Assembly (NCBI RefSeq): GCF_022884085.1
Contig: NZ_JAGGCS010000011.1
Span: 120,789-184,788, forward strand
DNA length: 64,000 nucleotides
From: Paenirhizobium cremeum
GTDB lineage: Bacteria; Pseudomonadota; Alphaproteobacteria; Rhizobiales; Rhizobiaceae
Direction of reading: 5' to 3'
Part shown: positions 19,155 to 27,780 of the stretch, one piece after another
Layout: every line of letters starts with the position of its first letter
How positions within the stretch are numbered: position 1 is the stretch's first letter
Translations under genes and position numbers: made by a program
The notes under the pieces: generated by a model
The model's database searches: none
The model's input: only the letters and a program-made list of their open reading frames with translations
What the model was told of the DNA's origin: nothing

Positions 19155-20696
19155 TCAGCCCACGTCGAACTTGACGCCCTGGGCAAGCGGTAGGGTGCGG
19201 CCGTAGTTCACGGTGTTGGTCGCCCGCCGCATATAGGCCTTCCAGGCGTCGGAGCCGGATTCGCGGCCGCCGCCGGTTTCCTTCTCGCCACCGAAGGCGC
19301 CGCCGATTTCAGCGCCCGAAGGGCCGATGTTGACGTTGGCAATGCCGCAATCCGAACCGCGGTCCGAAACGAAGGCTTCCGCCTCGCGCAGGTCGTTGGT
19401 GAAGATCGAGGATGACAGGCCCTGCGGCACGTCGTTGTTCAGCGCCAGCGCGTCGTCGAAATTGCTGTACCTGATGACGTAGAGGATGGGCGCAAAGGTT
19501 TCCTCGACCACCGGGCCCGTCTGAGACGGCATTTCAACGAGCGCCGGCCGGACGTAGTAGGCATCAGCGGCTTCGTCGCCGTTCACGCGATCGCCACCGG
19601 TAACCTTGCCGCCGGCAGCCCTGGCGGCTTCCAGCGCCTTCTGCATGCGGTCGAAGGCGCCCTTGTCGATCAGCGGGCCGATCAGCGTGCCGGCCTCCAG
19701 CGGGTTGCCGATCGAAACGGAGCCATAGGCCTTGATGAGACGTGGAACCAGCGTGTCGTAAACGCTGTCATGGACGAACAGGCGGCGCAGCGTCGTGCAG
19801 CGCTGGCCGGCCGTACCCATGGCGGCGAAGGCGACGCCGCGGAGCGTCAGGTCGAGATCGGCGGTCGGGCAGACGATTGCGGCGTTGTTGCCGCCGAGTT
19901 CGAGGATCGAGCGACCGAAGCGAGCGGCGACGCGCGGACCGACGGCGCGACCCATTGCGGTGGAGCCGGTCGCCGAGATCAGCGGCACCTTGGGGTTGTC
20001 GACGAGGATTTCGCCGATATCGCGGCCGCCGATGAGCAGGGTGGAGAGGTTTGCCGGAGCCTTGTTGCCATCGGCTACATAGCGCTTCACGGCCTTCTCG
20101 AAGATCGCCTGGGTGGCAATGGCGGTGAGCGGGGTCTTTTCCGAGGGCTTCCAGATGGTGGAGTTGCCGCAGACGAGCGCGAGCGCGGAGTTCCAGGACC
20201 AGACGGCGACCGGGAAGTTGAAGGCGGAGATGATGCCGGTGACGCCGAGCGGATGCCAGCTTTCCATCATGCGGTGTTCGGAGCGCTCGGTGGCGATTGT
20301 CAGGCCATAGAGCTGGCGGGAAAGGCCGACCGCGAAATCGCAGATATCGATCATTTCCTGTACTTCGCCGAGACCTTCCGAGGTGATCTTGCCGACTTCG
20401 ATCGAGACGAGACGACCGAGGTCAGCCTTGGCGGCGCGCAGCTCTTCGCCGAGCAGGCGGATGAGTTCGCCACGCTTGGGTGCCGGTACAAGGCGCCATT
20501 CGAGGAAAGCCTGATGGGCGGCGTCGATTGCGGCCTTGGTGCCGGCGGCGTCGATTTCGCCAAGGGCAGCGATCTGTTCGCCGTTGATCGGGGAGCGGAC
20601 GGCCAGCGAGCCGCCGGTCATGGCCGAGGCGGGTACGCCGAGCTTGGCCATGATGGATGCGACTTCCGCGGCGAAATTCTGTTTGGCAAGGGTCAT
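19155..20696 (-). CDS. amaB: Piperideine-6-carboxylate / 2-aminoadipate semialdehyde dehydrogenase (ALDH7 family)
   Basis: 513 residues. It oxidises 2-aminoadipate 6-semialdehyde (in equilibrium with piperideine-6-carboxylate) to L-2-aminoadipate with NAD(P)+. Family marks are intact: ISAFNFPVAVWSWN, the catalytic Glu in LELGGNNAAIV, the catalytic Cys in GTAGQRCTTLRRLFVH (distinctive of ALDH7/antiquitin) and EIGGAFGGEKETGGGRESGSD. It is downstream of and co-oriented with the FAD oxidoreductase amaA (62-bp gap), the standard AmaA-AmaB pair of pipecolate/lysine degradation. A strong terminator follows. Confidence 0.9.
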   Translation of the reverse strand: MTLAKQNFAAEVASIMAKLGVPASAMTGGSLAVRSPINGEQIAALGEIDAAGTKAAIDAAHQAFLEWRLVPAPKRGELIRLLGEELRAAKADLGRLVSIEVGKITSEGLGEVQEMIDICDFAVGLSRQLYGLTIATERSEHRMMESWHPLGVTGIISAFNFPVAVWSWNSALALVCGNSTIWKPSEKTPLTAIATQAIFEKAVKRYVADGNKAPANLSTLLIGGRDIGEILVDNPKVPLISATGSTAMGRAVGPRVAARFGRSILELGGNNAAIVCPTADLDLTLRGVAFAAMGTAGQRCTTLRRLFVHDSVYDTLVPRLIKAYGSVSIGNPLEAGTLIGPLIDKGAFDRMQKALEAARAAGGKVTGGDRVNGDEAADAYYVRPALVEMPSQTGPVVEETFAPILYVIRYSNFDDALALNNDVPQGLSSSIFTNDLREAEAFVSDRGSDCGIANVNIGPSGAEIGGAFGGEKETGGGRESGSDAWKAYMRRATNTVNYGRTLPLAQGVKFDVG

Positions 20697-20758
20697 GGAG
20701 TTCCTTCCGGTATCCTGTTGTGTTCCGTTGTCTTATCGTGGCGCGGCGCGTTTCGTTT

Positions 20759-22042
20759 TCAGAAGCGCTCGCTGGCAAAATGGGCGATCTGGGCGCCAGC
20801 CTCGTAATAGGCGCCCTTGAGGTTGCGAAGCGGGGCCTCCTTCACGTCCGTTACCGGCAATGGCATCTCCTCCTCGGAGAGCTCGCCCAGAATATGGCGC
20901 GCCAAGGTCTTACCGAAAACGGTGCCGGGCGCAATGCCGCGGCCATTATAGCCGGAGAAGCCCACGACATTCGGCGCGAACTTGTGGAAGCGCGGGATGG
21001 CGTCATCGGTCATGCCGATGCGGCCATACCACTCGGTCTCGAAGGCGATGTCTCCGAGTTCGGGGAACAGCCTCTTCAGCGAGCGCTTCGCCCAGGAGCG
21101 GTGGATGGAGGCGCCGGTGTTGCGCAGCGCGCCGACGCTGCCGAATACCAGGCGGCCGGCCTTGTCCATGCGGAAGGAGGAAAGGATTTCCTTGGTATCC
21201 CAGCATCCCTCGCGGCCGGGCAGGATCTTTTCGAGCTGTGCCTTCGGCAGCGGCACCGTGGCAAAGTTGAAGTAGGGCAGCAGCACCTGTTCGTTGCGAA
21301 CCTGTTCCCAGGGGCCGGTCGAATAGAATTCAGAGGCAACGATGATCCAGTCCGCCGAAACCGACCCGTTCGCCGTATTGACCAGCCAGCGGTTGCCATT
21401 GCTTTCGGTCGAAATGGCGGCGCTGCCGGTGTGGATTTTTGCGCCGGCGGCGATGGCCGCCTTTGCCAGGCCGCGGACATAGGCGAGCGGTTGCAACGTG
21501 CCGGCGCGCATGTCGAGGAGCGAGCCGCTATAAGCCGTCGTCCCGATGCGCCTTGCTGTTTCCTCGGCCGAAAGGACACGGACATCGGCGCCTCGCGCGG
21601 CCCATTGCGCGCAGCGTTCCCTGATTTCCTTGAGGCCGTCCTCGCCGACGGCGCAATGGAGCGTGCCATTCTTCTCGAGCTCGCATTCGATCGCATGCTT
21701 TTCGATCAGCGCCCGCACCAGAATGGGTGCGTTGCCGAGCAGATCCAGCACGCGTTCGCCATAGACCGGACCGAGCACGCCGGGGATTTCAAGCGGCATG
21801 ACCCACATGCCGCCATTGATCAGGCCGACATTGCGGCCAGCGCCGCCAAAACCGATCTCATTGGCCTCAAGAAGCACCACCCTGGTTCCGGCTTCGGCAA
21901 GGTGAAGGGCCGCGGAAACACCGGTATAGCCACCGCCGACGATTACCACGTCGGCATCGACATTGCCGGAAAGGGCGGGTGTCTGAGGGGCGGCCGGGGC
22001 GGTTTTTTCCCAGAGACCGTGGGAGCGGGGGTCGTTCAGCAT
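20759..22042 (-). CDS. amaA: FAD-dependent oxidoreductase, likely L-pipecolate oxidase
   Basis: 427 residues from ATG 22042 (AGAGGA upstream); a longer in-frame extension looks non-coding. It is a DAO-fold flavoprotein: the Rossmann FAD motif VVIVGGGYTGVSAALHLAEAG is at residues 30-50, with GFGGAGRNVGLINGG next, and a C-terminal FSGYNGRGIAPGTVFGK closes the FAD site. Pairing with an ALDH7-type amaB and a divergent LysR gene points to oxidation of L-pipecolate to piperideine-6-carboxylate. The substrate is inferred from context; DAO-family members are otherwise hard to assign. Confidence 0.82.
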   Translation of the reverse strand: MLNDPRSHGLWEKTAPAAPQTPALSGNVDADVVIVGGGYTGVSAALHLAEAGTRVVLLEANEIGFGGAGRNVGLINGGMWVMPLEIPGVLGPVYGERVLDLLGNAPILVRALIEKHAIECELEKNGTLHCAVGEDGLKEIRERCAQWAARGADVRVLSAEETARRIGTTAYSGSLLDMRAGTLQPLAYVRGLAKAAIAAGAKIHTGSAAISTESNGNRWLVNTANGSVSADWIIVASEFYSTGPWEQVRNEQVLLPYFNFATVPLPKAQLEKILPGREGCWDTKEILSSFRMDKAGRLVFGSVGALRNTGASIHRSWAKRSLKRLFPELGDIAFETEWYGRIGMTDDAIPRFHKFAPNVVGFSGYNGRGIAPGTVFGKTLARHILGELSEEEMPLPVTDVKEAPLRNLKGAYYEAGAQIAHFASERF

Positions 22043-22246
22043 GATGCCATCCTCTGAGGTGGCCGCGATAACGGCCTGCAAGACGGGTCCGGACGGGATG
22101 GCGCGGGCTGCTCCCCTCTCCCTCCCTGGAGAAAACAGCGGTCGTCGACGCGTCATTCCGAAACGTAAAGTCTTGCGAAATCTAGAAGACGAAACTAACC
22201 CGTTCCAACGATAATTTCTCAAGAGTTCATTCCGGAGGCGCATGAC

Positions 22247-23149
22247 ATGCTGGCTGCCAGGCGATTTCTCCCGTCACTCTCCCTGCTTGCCGCTTTCGAG
22301 GCCGCGGCGCGCACCGGCAGCATCACGGCGGCGGCTCGGGAGCTCGATCTGACCCAGAGCGCGGTCAGCCGGCAGATCAAGGCGCTGGAGACGCAGCTTG
22401 GCGTGGAACTTTTCCTGCGCGAGCGCCAGACGATCAGGCTCACCGTCGCCGGTGACGGCTATGCGCGCGAGATCCGCGAGGCCTTGCGCCGCATCTCCAG
22501 CGCCTCGCTCAATCTTCGGGCGAACCCTTACGGCGGATCGCTCAACCTCGCCATCCTGCCGACCTTCGGCGCCCGGTGGCTTGCACCGCGGCTGGGGAAG
22601 TTCCTGTCCGCTCATCCCGGCATCACCATCAATATGGTCACGCGTCTTTCACCTTTCGATTTCCGCCTGGATTCCATCGATGCCGCAATCCACTTCGGCG
22701 ATCCGGTATGGCCGGGCGCGGAACTCGCTTTCCTCATGCGGGAAACGACGCTGCCGGTCTGCAGCCCATCCTTCAAGAAGAGCCACAGGCTGAACGCGCC
22801 ATCGGATGTTCTCGACGTGTCCCTGTTGCACCTGACGACGCGGCCGGATGCCTGGGAGCGCTGGCTTACCCATCGTGGCGTGACCTTCGAGAGCGTGCAC
22901 GGAATGCTGTTCGACCAGTTTGCCACGGTGGCGCAGGCGGCCATCGGCGGGCTTGGCGTGGCACTTCTGCCTGTCTTCCTGTTCCGCGACGAACTGGAAC
23001 GGGGCGAACTCGTGCCGGCAATCGACGGTGAGGTCGAGAGCGCCGAACGCTATTATCTCGCCTTCACGCGGGAGAGAGGGGATTATCCGCCGCTTGCCGC
23101 GTTCCGGGACTGGATCGTCAAGGAAGCGAGGGACAGCGCATCCGGCTGA
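22247..23149 (+). CDS. LysR-family regulator, GcvA-like (likely regulator of amaA-amaB)
   Basis: 300 residues, GGAGG before the ATG. The HTH at about residues 10-60 reads GSITAAARELDLTQSAVSRQ. The effector domain has LAILPTFGARWLAPRL, AAIHFGDPVWPGAE and PVCSPSF, almost line-for-line the pattern of the LysR at 4086-5018. It is divergent from amaA across 204 bp. The pairing of paralogous LysR proteins with two steps of the same catabolic route suggests a shared or related inducer such as pipecolate, 2-aminoadipate or glutarate. Confidence 0.9.
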   Translation: MLAARRFLPSLSLLAAFEAAARTGSITAAARELDLTQSAVSRQIKALETQLGVELFLRERQTIRLTVAGDGYAREIREALRRISSASLNLRANPYGGSLNLAILPTFGARWLAPRLGKFLSAHPGITINMVTRLSPFDFRLDSIDAAIHFGDPVWPGAELAFLMRETTLPVCSPSFKKSHRLNAPSDVLDVSLLHLTTRPDAWERWLTHRGVTFESVHGMLFDQFATVAQAAIGGLGVALLPVFLFRDELERGELVPAIDGEVESAERYYLAFTRERGDYPPLAAFRDWIVKEARDSASG

Positions 23150-23160
23150 GCGGCTGGAGA

Positions 23161-23565
23161 TCAGAAGGTCTGGCTCGTGGCCAGAATGACGACGAAGACG
23201 AGATGCGTGAAGTGGTGCAAGGTCTGGTCGGTGCCGAGCAGCCACCAGAATCCGGGCTGGGTGGTGGTAAGGGCAAAGCGTTGTTGAATAACGGCCTTGG
23301 ACCGGTCGATCGCGAAATGGATGGCGAAGTCGACAATGCCGATCCAGGCCAGGGACGGAGAAAGAAACGCAAAGATCGCGGCGGTCAGCATGCCGTGAAC
23401 GGCGGCGTGTACCGTGAGAGGCACCAGCCAACCCTCGGCCCGTTCCTTGCCCAGCGCCATCCATTTGGTCTGCCAGATGAAATCCGCCAGCAGGTGCTTG
23501 GCGAGAAACAACGCAATACCGCTCATCATCCAGGCAGTGGAGATCTGATCGGGCATGGTTAGCAT
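23161..23565 (-). CDS. DUF3307 membrane protein
   Basis: 134 residues from ATG 23565 (GAAGGAAG just before it); an upstream in-frame start is less likely. It has about four hydrophobic helices. The family pattern LAKHLLADFIWQTKWM and the conserved histidines in VHAAVHGM, DFAIHFAIDR and TLHHFTHL are visible. The function of DUF3307 is unknown; the histidine-rich helices hint at metal or heme binding. It is convergent with the LysR gene and ends 12 bp from it. Confidence 0.82.
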   Translation of the reverse strand: MLTMPDQISTAWMMSGIALFLAKHLLADFIWQTKWMALGKERAEGWLVPLTVHAAVHGMLTAAIFAFLSPSLAWIGIVDFAIHFAIDRSKAVIQQRFALTTTQPGFWWLLGTDQTLHHFTHLVFVVILATSQTF

Positions 23566-23739
23566 CTTGCTTCCTTCGGCAGGTACGACTGCGGGCCAAG
23601 GATAAACCGGCTCGGAAAGTCCTGGGAAGACAAAATCTGCATCCGCTTGCATTGCAATGTGCGAAGCGTTGACGATTTCGAAAAAGATCCGGTGTCGACG
23701 TTATCGGGAATTAAGATTTTTTGCCGCTCCTAATATATT

Positions 23740-26661
23740 TCACCAGCCCTCGGAAAGCACCTTTTCCAGCATGTCCGTGAAGAAATCCGCGCTTTCCCGG
23801 CTCAGGCAGAGCGGCGGCTTTATTTTCAAAACGTTAAGATGGTCGCCGGTCGGCTGCATGATGACGCCGAGATCGAGCAAGCGGTCGCAGATCGCGGCCG
23901 TCTCCTGCGTTGCCGGTTCCAGCGTCTCGCGGTTGCGGACAAATTCCAGACCGAGATAAAGCCCCATGCCGTGTACTGCGCCGACCAGAGGAAAACGCTG
24001 GCCGAGACCCTGGAGCCGTGACTTTAGATAATCGCCGGTGTCGCGCGCATTGTCCTGCAATGACTCGTCGCGCATGATGTCGAGCACCGTCATGCCGACG
24101 ACGCAGCTAACGGGACTGCCGCCGGCGGAGGAGAAGAAGTAGCCCTCTTTTTCCAGGCTGTCGGCGATTTCCCGGCGGGTGATGACGGCGCCAAGCGGCT
24201 GGCCATTGCCCATGCCCTTGGCGATGGTGATGATGTCGGGCACGACGCCCTGTTCCTCGAAGCCCCAGAAATAGTGCCCAAGCCGGCCGTAGCCGACCTG
24301 GACCTCGTCGGCTATGCAGACGCCGCCGCGTTCGCGCACCTTGGTGTAGACTTCGCTGAGATAGCCCGGGGGCAGGGGAATGCCGCCGGCATTGCCGTAG
24401 ACGCTTTCGCAGATGAAGCCGGCAAGTCCGTCGCCAACGAGATCGAGAGCCTCGAGAGCCGCCTCGACCCGGGCGACATATTCGGGGGTCGACGACGGAC
24501 CGCGGAAGGGGCCGCGATAGGTGTTGGGCGCCGTTACCGGATGCACCCAGTCGGGGCGGGTTTCGAGAGCACGCGGATTGTCGGCAATGGACGTCGAGAC
24601 GGCGTCGCTTGCCACCGTCCAGCCGTGATAGGCTTCCAGCAGGCTGACGATGTTGCGGGCGCCGGTATGGGCCCAGGCGAGGCGCAGCGCCAGATCGACG
24701 GCCTCCGAACCGCTGTTGACGAGGAAGACTGTGTCAAGGCCCTCGGGTGCAAGCGAAGCGAGCCGATCGGAAAATTCCGCGACCGAGGCGTAATGGAAAC
24801 GCGAATTGGTATTGAGCAACGACCATTGGCGACCGGCGGCGCGCGCGAGCTGCGGATGGCCGTGGCCGAGGATGGTAACGTTGTTGACCATGTCGAGATA
24901 AGCCCGGCCGGTCACATCGAACATATGCTCCTTCCAGCCGCGCTCGATCTGCGGCGGTTCGGCGTAATAGTTCTTCTGCGGCTTGGCGAAGCTTTTGCGG
25001 CGCTTTTCCAGAAGTTCGCCGCTTTGCGGCATGGGCGCATCGAGATCGATGCCGAGCAGATCCGACGGAGACGGGGAGAGCCTCGACCAGGCTGCCGCAT
25101 GAGCCGGCCGAGAAAAGAGCGGCGGCACGAGATCGCCATCGCGGCACAGTTGCAGCCTTAGGCCGCCCACCGAACCCGGATGGCCCGAGACAATGCCGAT
25201 CGGATCGCCTGCAGAGACTGCGGTCTGATGTTCCAGCTGGCTTTCGAGCCCGTCGATGTGCAGCCGGATATCCGGTGAGGCGATGACGAGATGGTGGCCG
25301 TCCTTCAGAAGGGTTCCGTCAAAGGGGGCGACGGCCTGCGCTTCGGCCGGTACACAGACATCCACGTGGAGCGCGAATGTGGCGGGCGCACGGGAAGAGA
25401 GGGTTTGCGTGTAGGAAAGCCGGTATTCGCCGTAACGGGTGGATGCCGCGCCGGTTTCGGCGGCGGCCCGCGCCAGTACCCGCCAGTCGATCTCGGGATC
25501 GGTCCAGTTGTTCTCGCCGAGTTCGGCGCTCAATACGGAAAGATCCGCGAGGCGGATGTTTTCCGGCGCGATATCAGGCAAAAGGCGGCCGAGAGTAACA
25601 GGTGTCCGATCCTCGATGTCAGCAAGCTGCAGGATCGCGGTTTCCATCAGGGCAAAGGGAACGGAGGTCGCGACCTCGAACATCTCCCGCTCATGGGCGG
25701 CATTGCCGATGACGTATTCATTGTCGGGATCAATGGCGAGCTGCTGCTCGGTGCTGGCAACGAGCACGCCGGCGCGTGCGACGATCAGCGGCCAAAGCGC
25801 CCGCAACTCCTCCTCGTTCAGCGGATAGATGTCGTGGAACGCGCGAATGGAGGGCAGAATGAAGAAGGGGTCGCCATCCGCGTGGTGAAGGAGAGCCGTG
25901 CAGGTCACTGCGAGGTCTGCCACCAGCCAGCCGGAGATAACGTCGCCGAAGTCGATGACACCATCCGGCCTCAGCCGACCGTCTGCGTCGGGGCGGGCGA
26001 CGACGTTGTCGTCGGTGATATCGTGATGGATCGCTTGGGTGCGCAGCGCCGGAGCGAGAGGCTGAATGCGCTTCACGGCGGCGATCATCGCCTTGGCGAT
26101 GCGATCGCGCCGCTCCTGATCCTTGACGGACTTGAGGAGATGCAGGGCAACCGGCCCCGCTCGCCGCAGATCCCATTGCAGGTCTCGCTGGAGGCCGGGA
26201 TGGCTGAAGTCTTCCAACCCCTTTGCCAGACGTGCCGAGATTGCTCCAAGGTCCGCGACGACGGAAGGGGCGAGATATTTGCGACGGGTCAGGGACTCTC
26301 CTTCGAGGAAGGTCAGCAACCGGACCTGATAGTCTTCGCCTTCGAGGGAGAGGAAGACGATGTCGTCACCGTTTGCCGCGGCCACAGGCTGGGGGATGCG
26401 CGGCATGTCGGGAAGTGCGCCAAGGTGGCGCATGGCGGCATTCTGGGCCTCGATTTCGACCGTCGCATATTCCGCACGGCAGATCTTGAGGACGAAACGG
26501 GTCTCGCCGGTATCGATCAGGAAGTTGCGGTCCTGCTGGCTTCCGAGCTCGCGGATGACCCCTTCCAGAGCATAGTGTTCTTTCAGGATCTCGTGGGCCT
26601 GGGCGTCAGATACGTTCGGCCGCGGCAGCTCGGTGCGCTGTAGAAGAGCGGTATCCGGCAT
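23740..26661 (-). CDS. Trifunctional-looking fusion: APH-like kinase, LytM-like domain, class-III aminotransferase/phospho-lyase
   Basis: 973 residues from ATG 26661 (GAGGGG upstream). Residues ~20-330 are an APH/hydroxylysine-kinase-like domain with HHDITDDN (catalytic Asp214) and VIDFGDV (metal Asp237). Residues ~440-545 resemble an M23/LytM beta-barrel (APFDGTLL, VSAGDPIGIV) but lack the HxH zinc motif. Residues ~575-973 are a class-III PLP enzyme: GSEAVDLALRLAW, IADEVQVGYGRLG and the PLP lysine in IAKGMGNGQ (about Lys815). Human hydroxylysine kinase and the related phospho-lyases (hydroxylysine or ethanolamine phosphate) are separate homologues of the two end domains. With amaA-amaB nearby, O-phosphohydroxylysine is a plausible intermediate; O-phosphoethanolamine is the main alternative. 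Confidence 0.8.
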   Translation of the reverse strand: MPDTALLQRTELPRPNVSDAQAHEILKEHYALEGVIRELGSQQDRNFLIDTGETRFVLKICRAEYATVEIEAQNAAMRHLGALPDMPRIPQPVAAANGDDIVFLSLEGEDYQVRLLTFLEGESLTRRKYLAPSVVADLGAISARLAKGLEDFSHPGLQRDLQWDLRRAGPVALHLLKSVKDQERRDRIAKAMIAAVKRIQPLAPALRTQAIHHDITDDNVVARPDADGRLRPDGVIDFGDVISGWLVADLAVTCTALLHHADGDPFFILPSIRAFHDIYPLNEEELRALWPLIVARAGVLVASTEQQLAIDPDNEYVIGNAAHEREMFEVATSVPFALMETAILQLADIEDRTPVTLGRLLPDIAPENIRLADLSVLSAELGENNWTDPEIDWRVLARAAAETGAASTRYGEYRLSYTQTLSSRAPATFALHVDVCVPAEAQAVAPFDGTLLKDGHHLVIASPDIRLHIDGLESQLEHQTAVSAGDPIGIVSGHPGSVGGLRLQLCRDGDLVPPLFSRPAHAAAWSRLSPSPSDLLGIDLDAPMPQSGELLEKRRKSFAKPQKNYYAEPPQIERGWKEHMFDVTGRAYLDMVNNVTILGHGHPQLARAAGRQWSLLNTNSRFHYASVAEFSDRLASLAPEGLDTVFLVNSGSEAVDLALRLAWAHTGARNIVSLLEAYHGWTVASDAVSTSIADNPRALETRPDWVHPVTAPNTYRGPFRGPSSTPEYVARVEAALEALDLVGDGLAGFICESVYGNAGGIPLPPGYLSEVYTKVRERGGVCIADEVQVGYGRLGHYFWGFEEQGVVPDIITIAKGMGNGQPLGAVITRREIADSLEKEGYFFSSAGGSPVSCVVGMTVLDIMRDESLQDNARDTGDYLKSRLQGLGQRFPLVGAVHGMGLYLGLEFVRNRETLEPATQETAAICDRLLDLGVIMQPTGDHLNVLKIKPPLCLSRESADFFTDMLEKVLSEGW

Positions 26662-26769
26662 GCTTGTTTCCCCTCGTGAATCACACCTTGCGACATTACC
26701 AGAGGAAGTACGCGCGTCCATACCGCGACGCGAAGGGACGGCGGGGAGCCGTCCCTTGCCAATCAAGCG

Positions 26770-27654
26770 TCAGCCCATGCGTTCGGAAGCGTAGGAACCC
26801 GGGCTTGCCGGGAAGACGACCGTGCGGTTGCCGTTGATGAAGGTGCGGTGGTGGATATGGGCGTGGATGGCGCGGGCCAGTACCTGGCTTTCCACGTCGC
26901 GGCCGATCGAAACATAGTCCTCTGCGGACTGGGCATGAGTGATGCGGGCGACATCCTGTTCGATGATCGGACCTTCGTCGAGGTCGGCCGTCACGTAGTG
27001 GGCCGTCGCGCCGATCAGCTTCACGCCGCGTTCGAATGCTTGTTTGTAGGGATTTGCGCCCTTGAACGACGGCAGGAAGGAGTGATGGATGTTGATGATC
27101 TTGCCGGACATCTTCTTGCAGAGATTGTCGGAGAGCACCTGCATGTAGCGGGCAAGCACGATCAGTTCGGTGCCGGTCTGCTCGACGAGATCCATGAGCT
27201 GGGCCTCGGCCTGCGGCTTGTTTTCCTTGGTCACCTTGATGTGGTGGAAGGGAATGTCGTGATTGACGACGACCTTTTGGTAATCGAAGTGGTTCGACAC
27301 AACGCCGACGATATCGATCGGCAGGGCGCCGATCTTCCAGCGATAGAGGAGGTCGTTCAGGCAGTGACCGAAGCGCGACACCATCAGCAGCACCTTCATG
27401 CGCTGCGCAGCATCGTGGAATTCGCAGTCCATGCCGAACTTTTCGGCTATCGGGGCAAAACCTTCCAACAGTGCGTCGCGGGTCGCGCCTTCCTCGGAAA
27501 TGAAGCTGACGCGCATGAAGAATTTGCCGGTATCGAGGTCATCGAACTGGGAGCTGTCGACGATGTTGCAACCCGCGCCGGCCAGATAGCCGGAAATGGC
27601 GGCGACGATGCCCCTCGTGGACTTGCAGGAAACCGTCAATACATAGCTCGTCAT
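26770..27654 (-). CDS. purU: Formyltetrahydrofolate deformylase
   Basis: 294 residues from ATG 27654 (MTSYVLTVSC). It hydrolyses 10-formyl-THF to THF and formate. An N-terminal ACT domain (about 1-85) is followed by a formyltransferase-like domain with the catalytic Asn/His/Asp set in IINIHHSFLPSFKGANPY and TADLDEGPIIEQD. It lies last in a co-directional run with glnT and glxDCB, 126 bp after glnT. In methylamine-using bacteria purU with gmaS/mgs-like genes disposes of C1 units, which fits here. Confidence 0.94.
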   Translation of the reverse strand: MTSYVLTVSCKSTRGIVAAISGYLAGAGCNIVDSSQFDDLDTGKFFMRVSFISEEGATRDALLEGFAPIAEKFGMDCEFHDAAQRMKVLLMVSRFGHCLNDLLYRWKIGALPIDIVGVVSNHFDYQKVVVNHDIPFHHIKVTKENKPQAEAQLMDLVEQTGTELIVLARYMQVLSDNLCKKMSGKIINIHHSFLPSFKGANPYKQAFERGVKLIGATAHYVTADLDEGPIIEQDVARITHAQSAEDYVSIGRDVESQVLARAIHAHIHHRTFINGNRTVVFPASPGSYASERMG

Positions 27655-27780
27655 CTTGTCATCCTCTCCTCGCCCGGAAATCCGCGCACGTGTCTCTACT
27701 CTAATCAAAAGGCGCCGGATAGATCCGACGCCATGATTCGGGAATGGCTGTTTCTCACGTGAACGGAGGCCGTGACGGCC

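Noticed and set aside
25291..26643. A 450-codon plus-strand open frame
   Set aside because: It lies antisense to the kinase domain of the fusion protein, where the catalytic motifs are clear.
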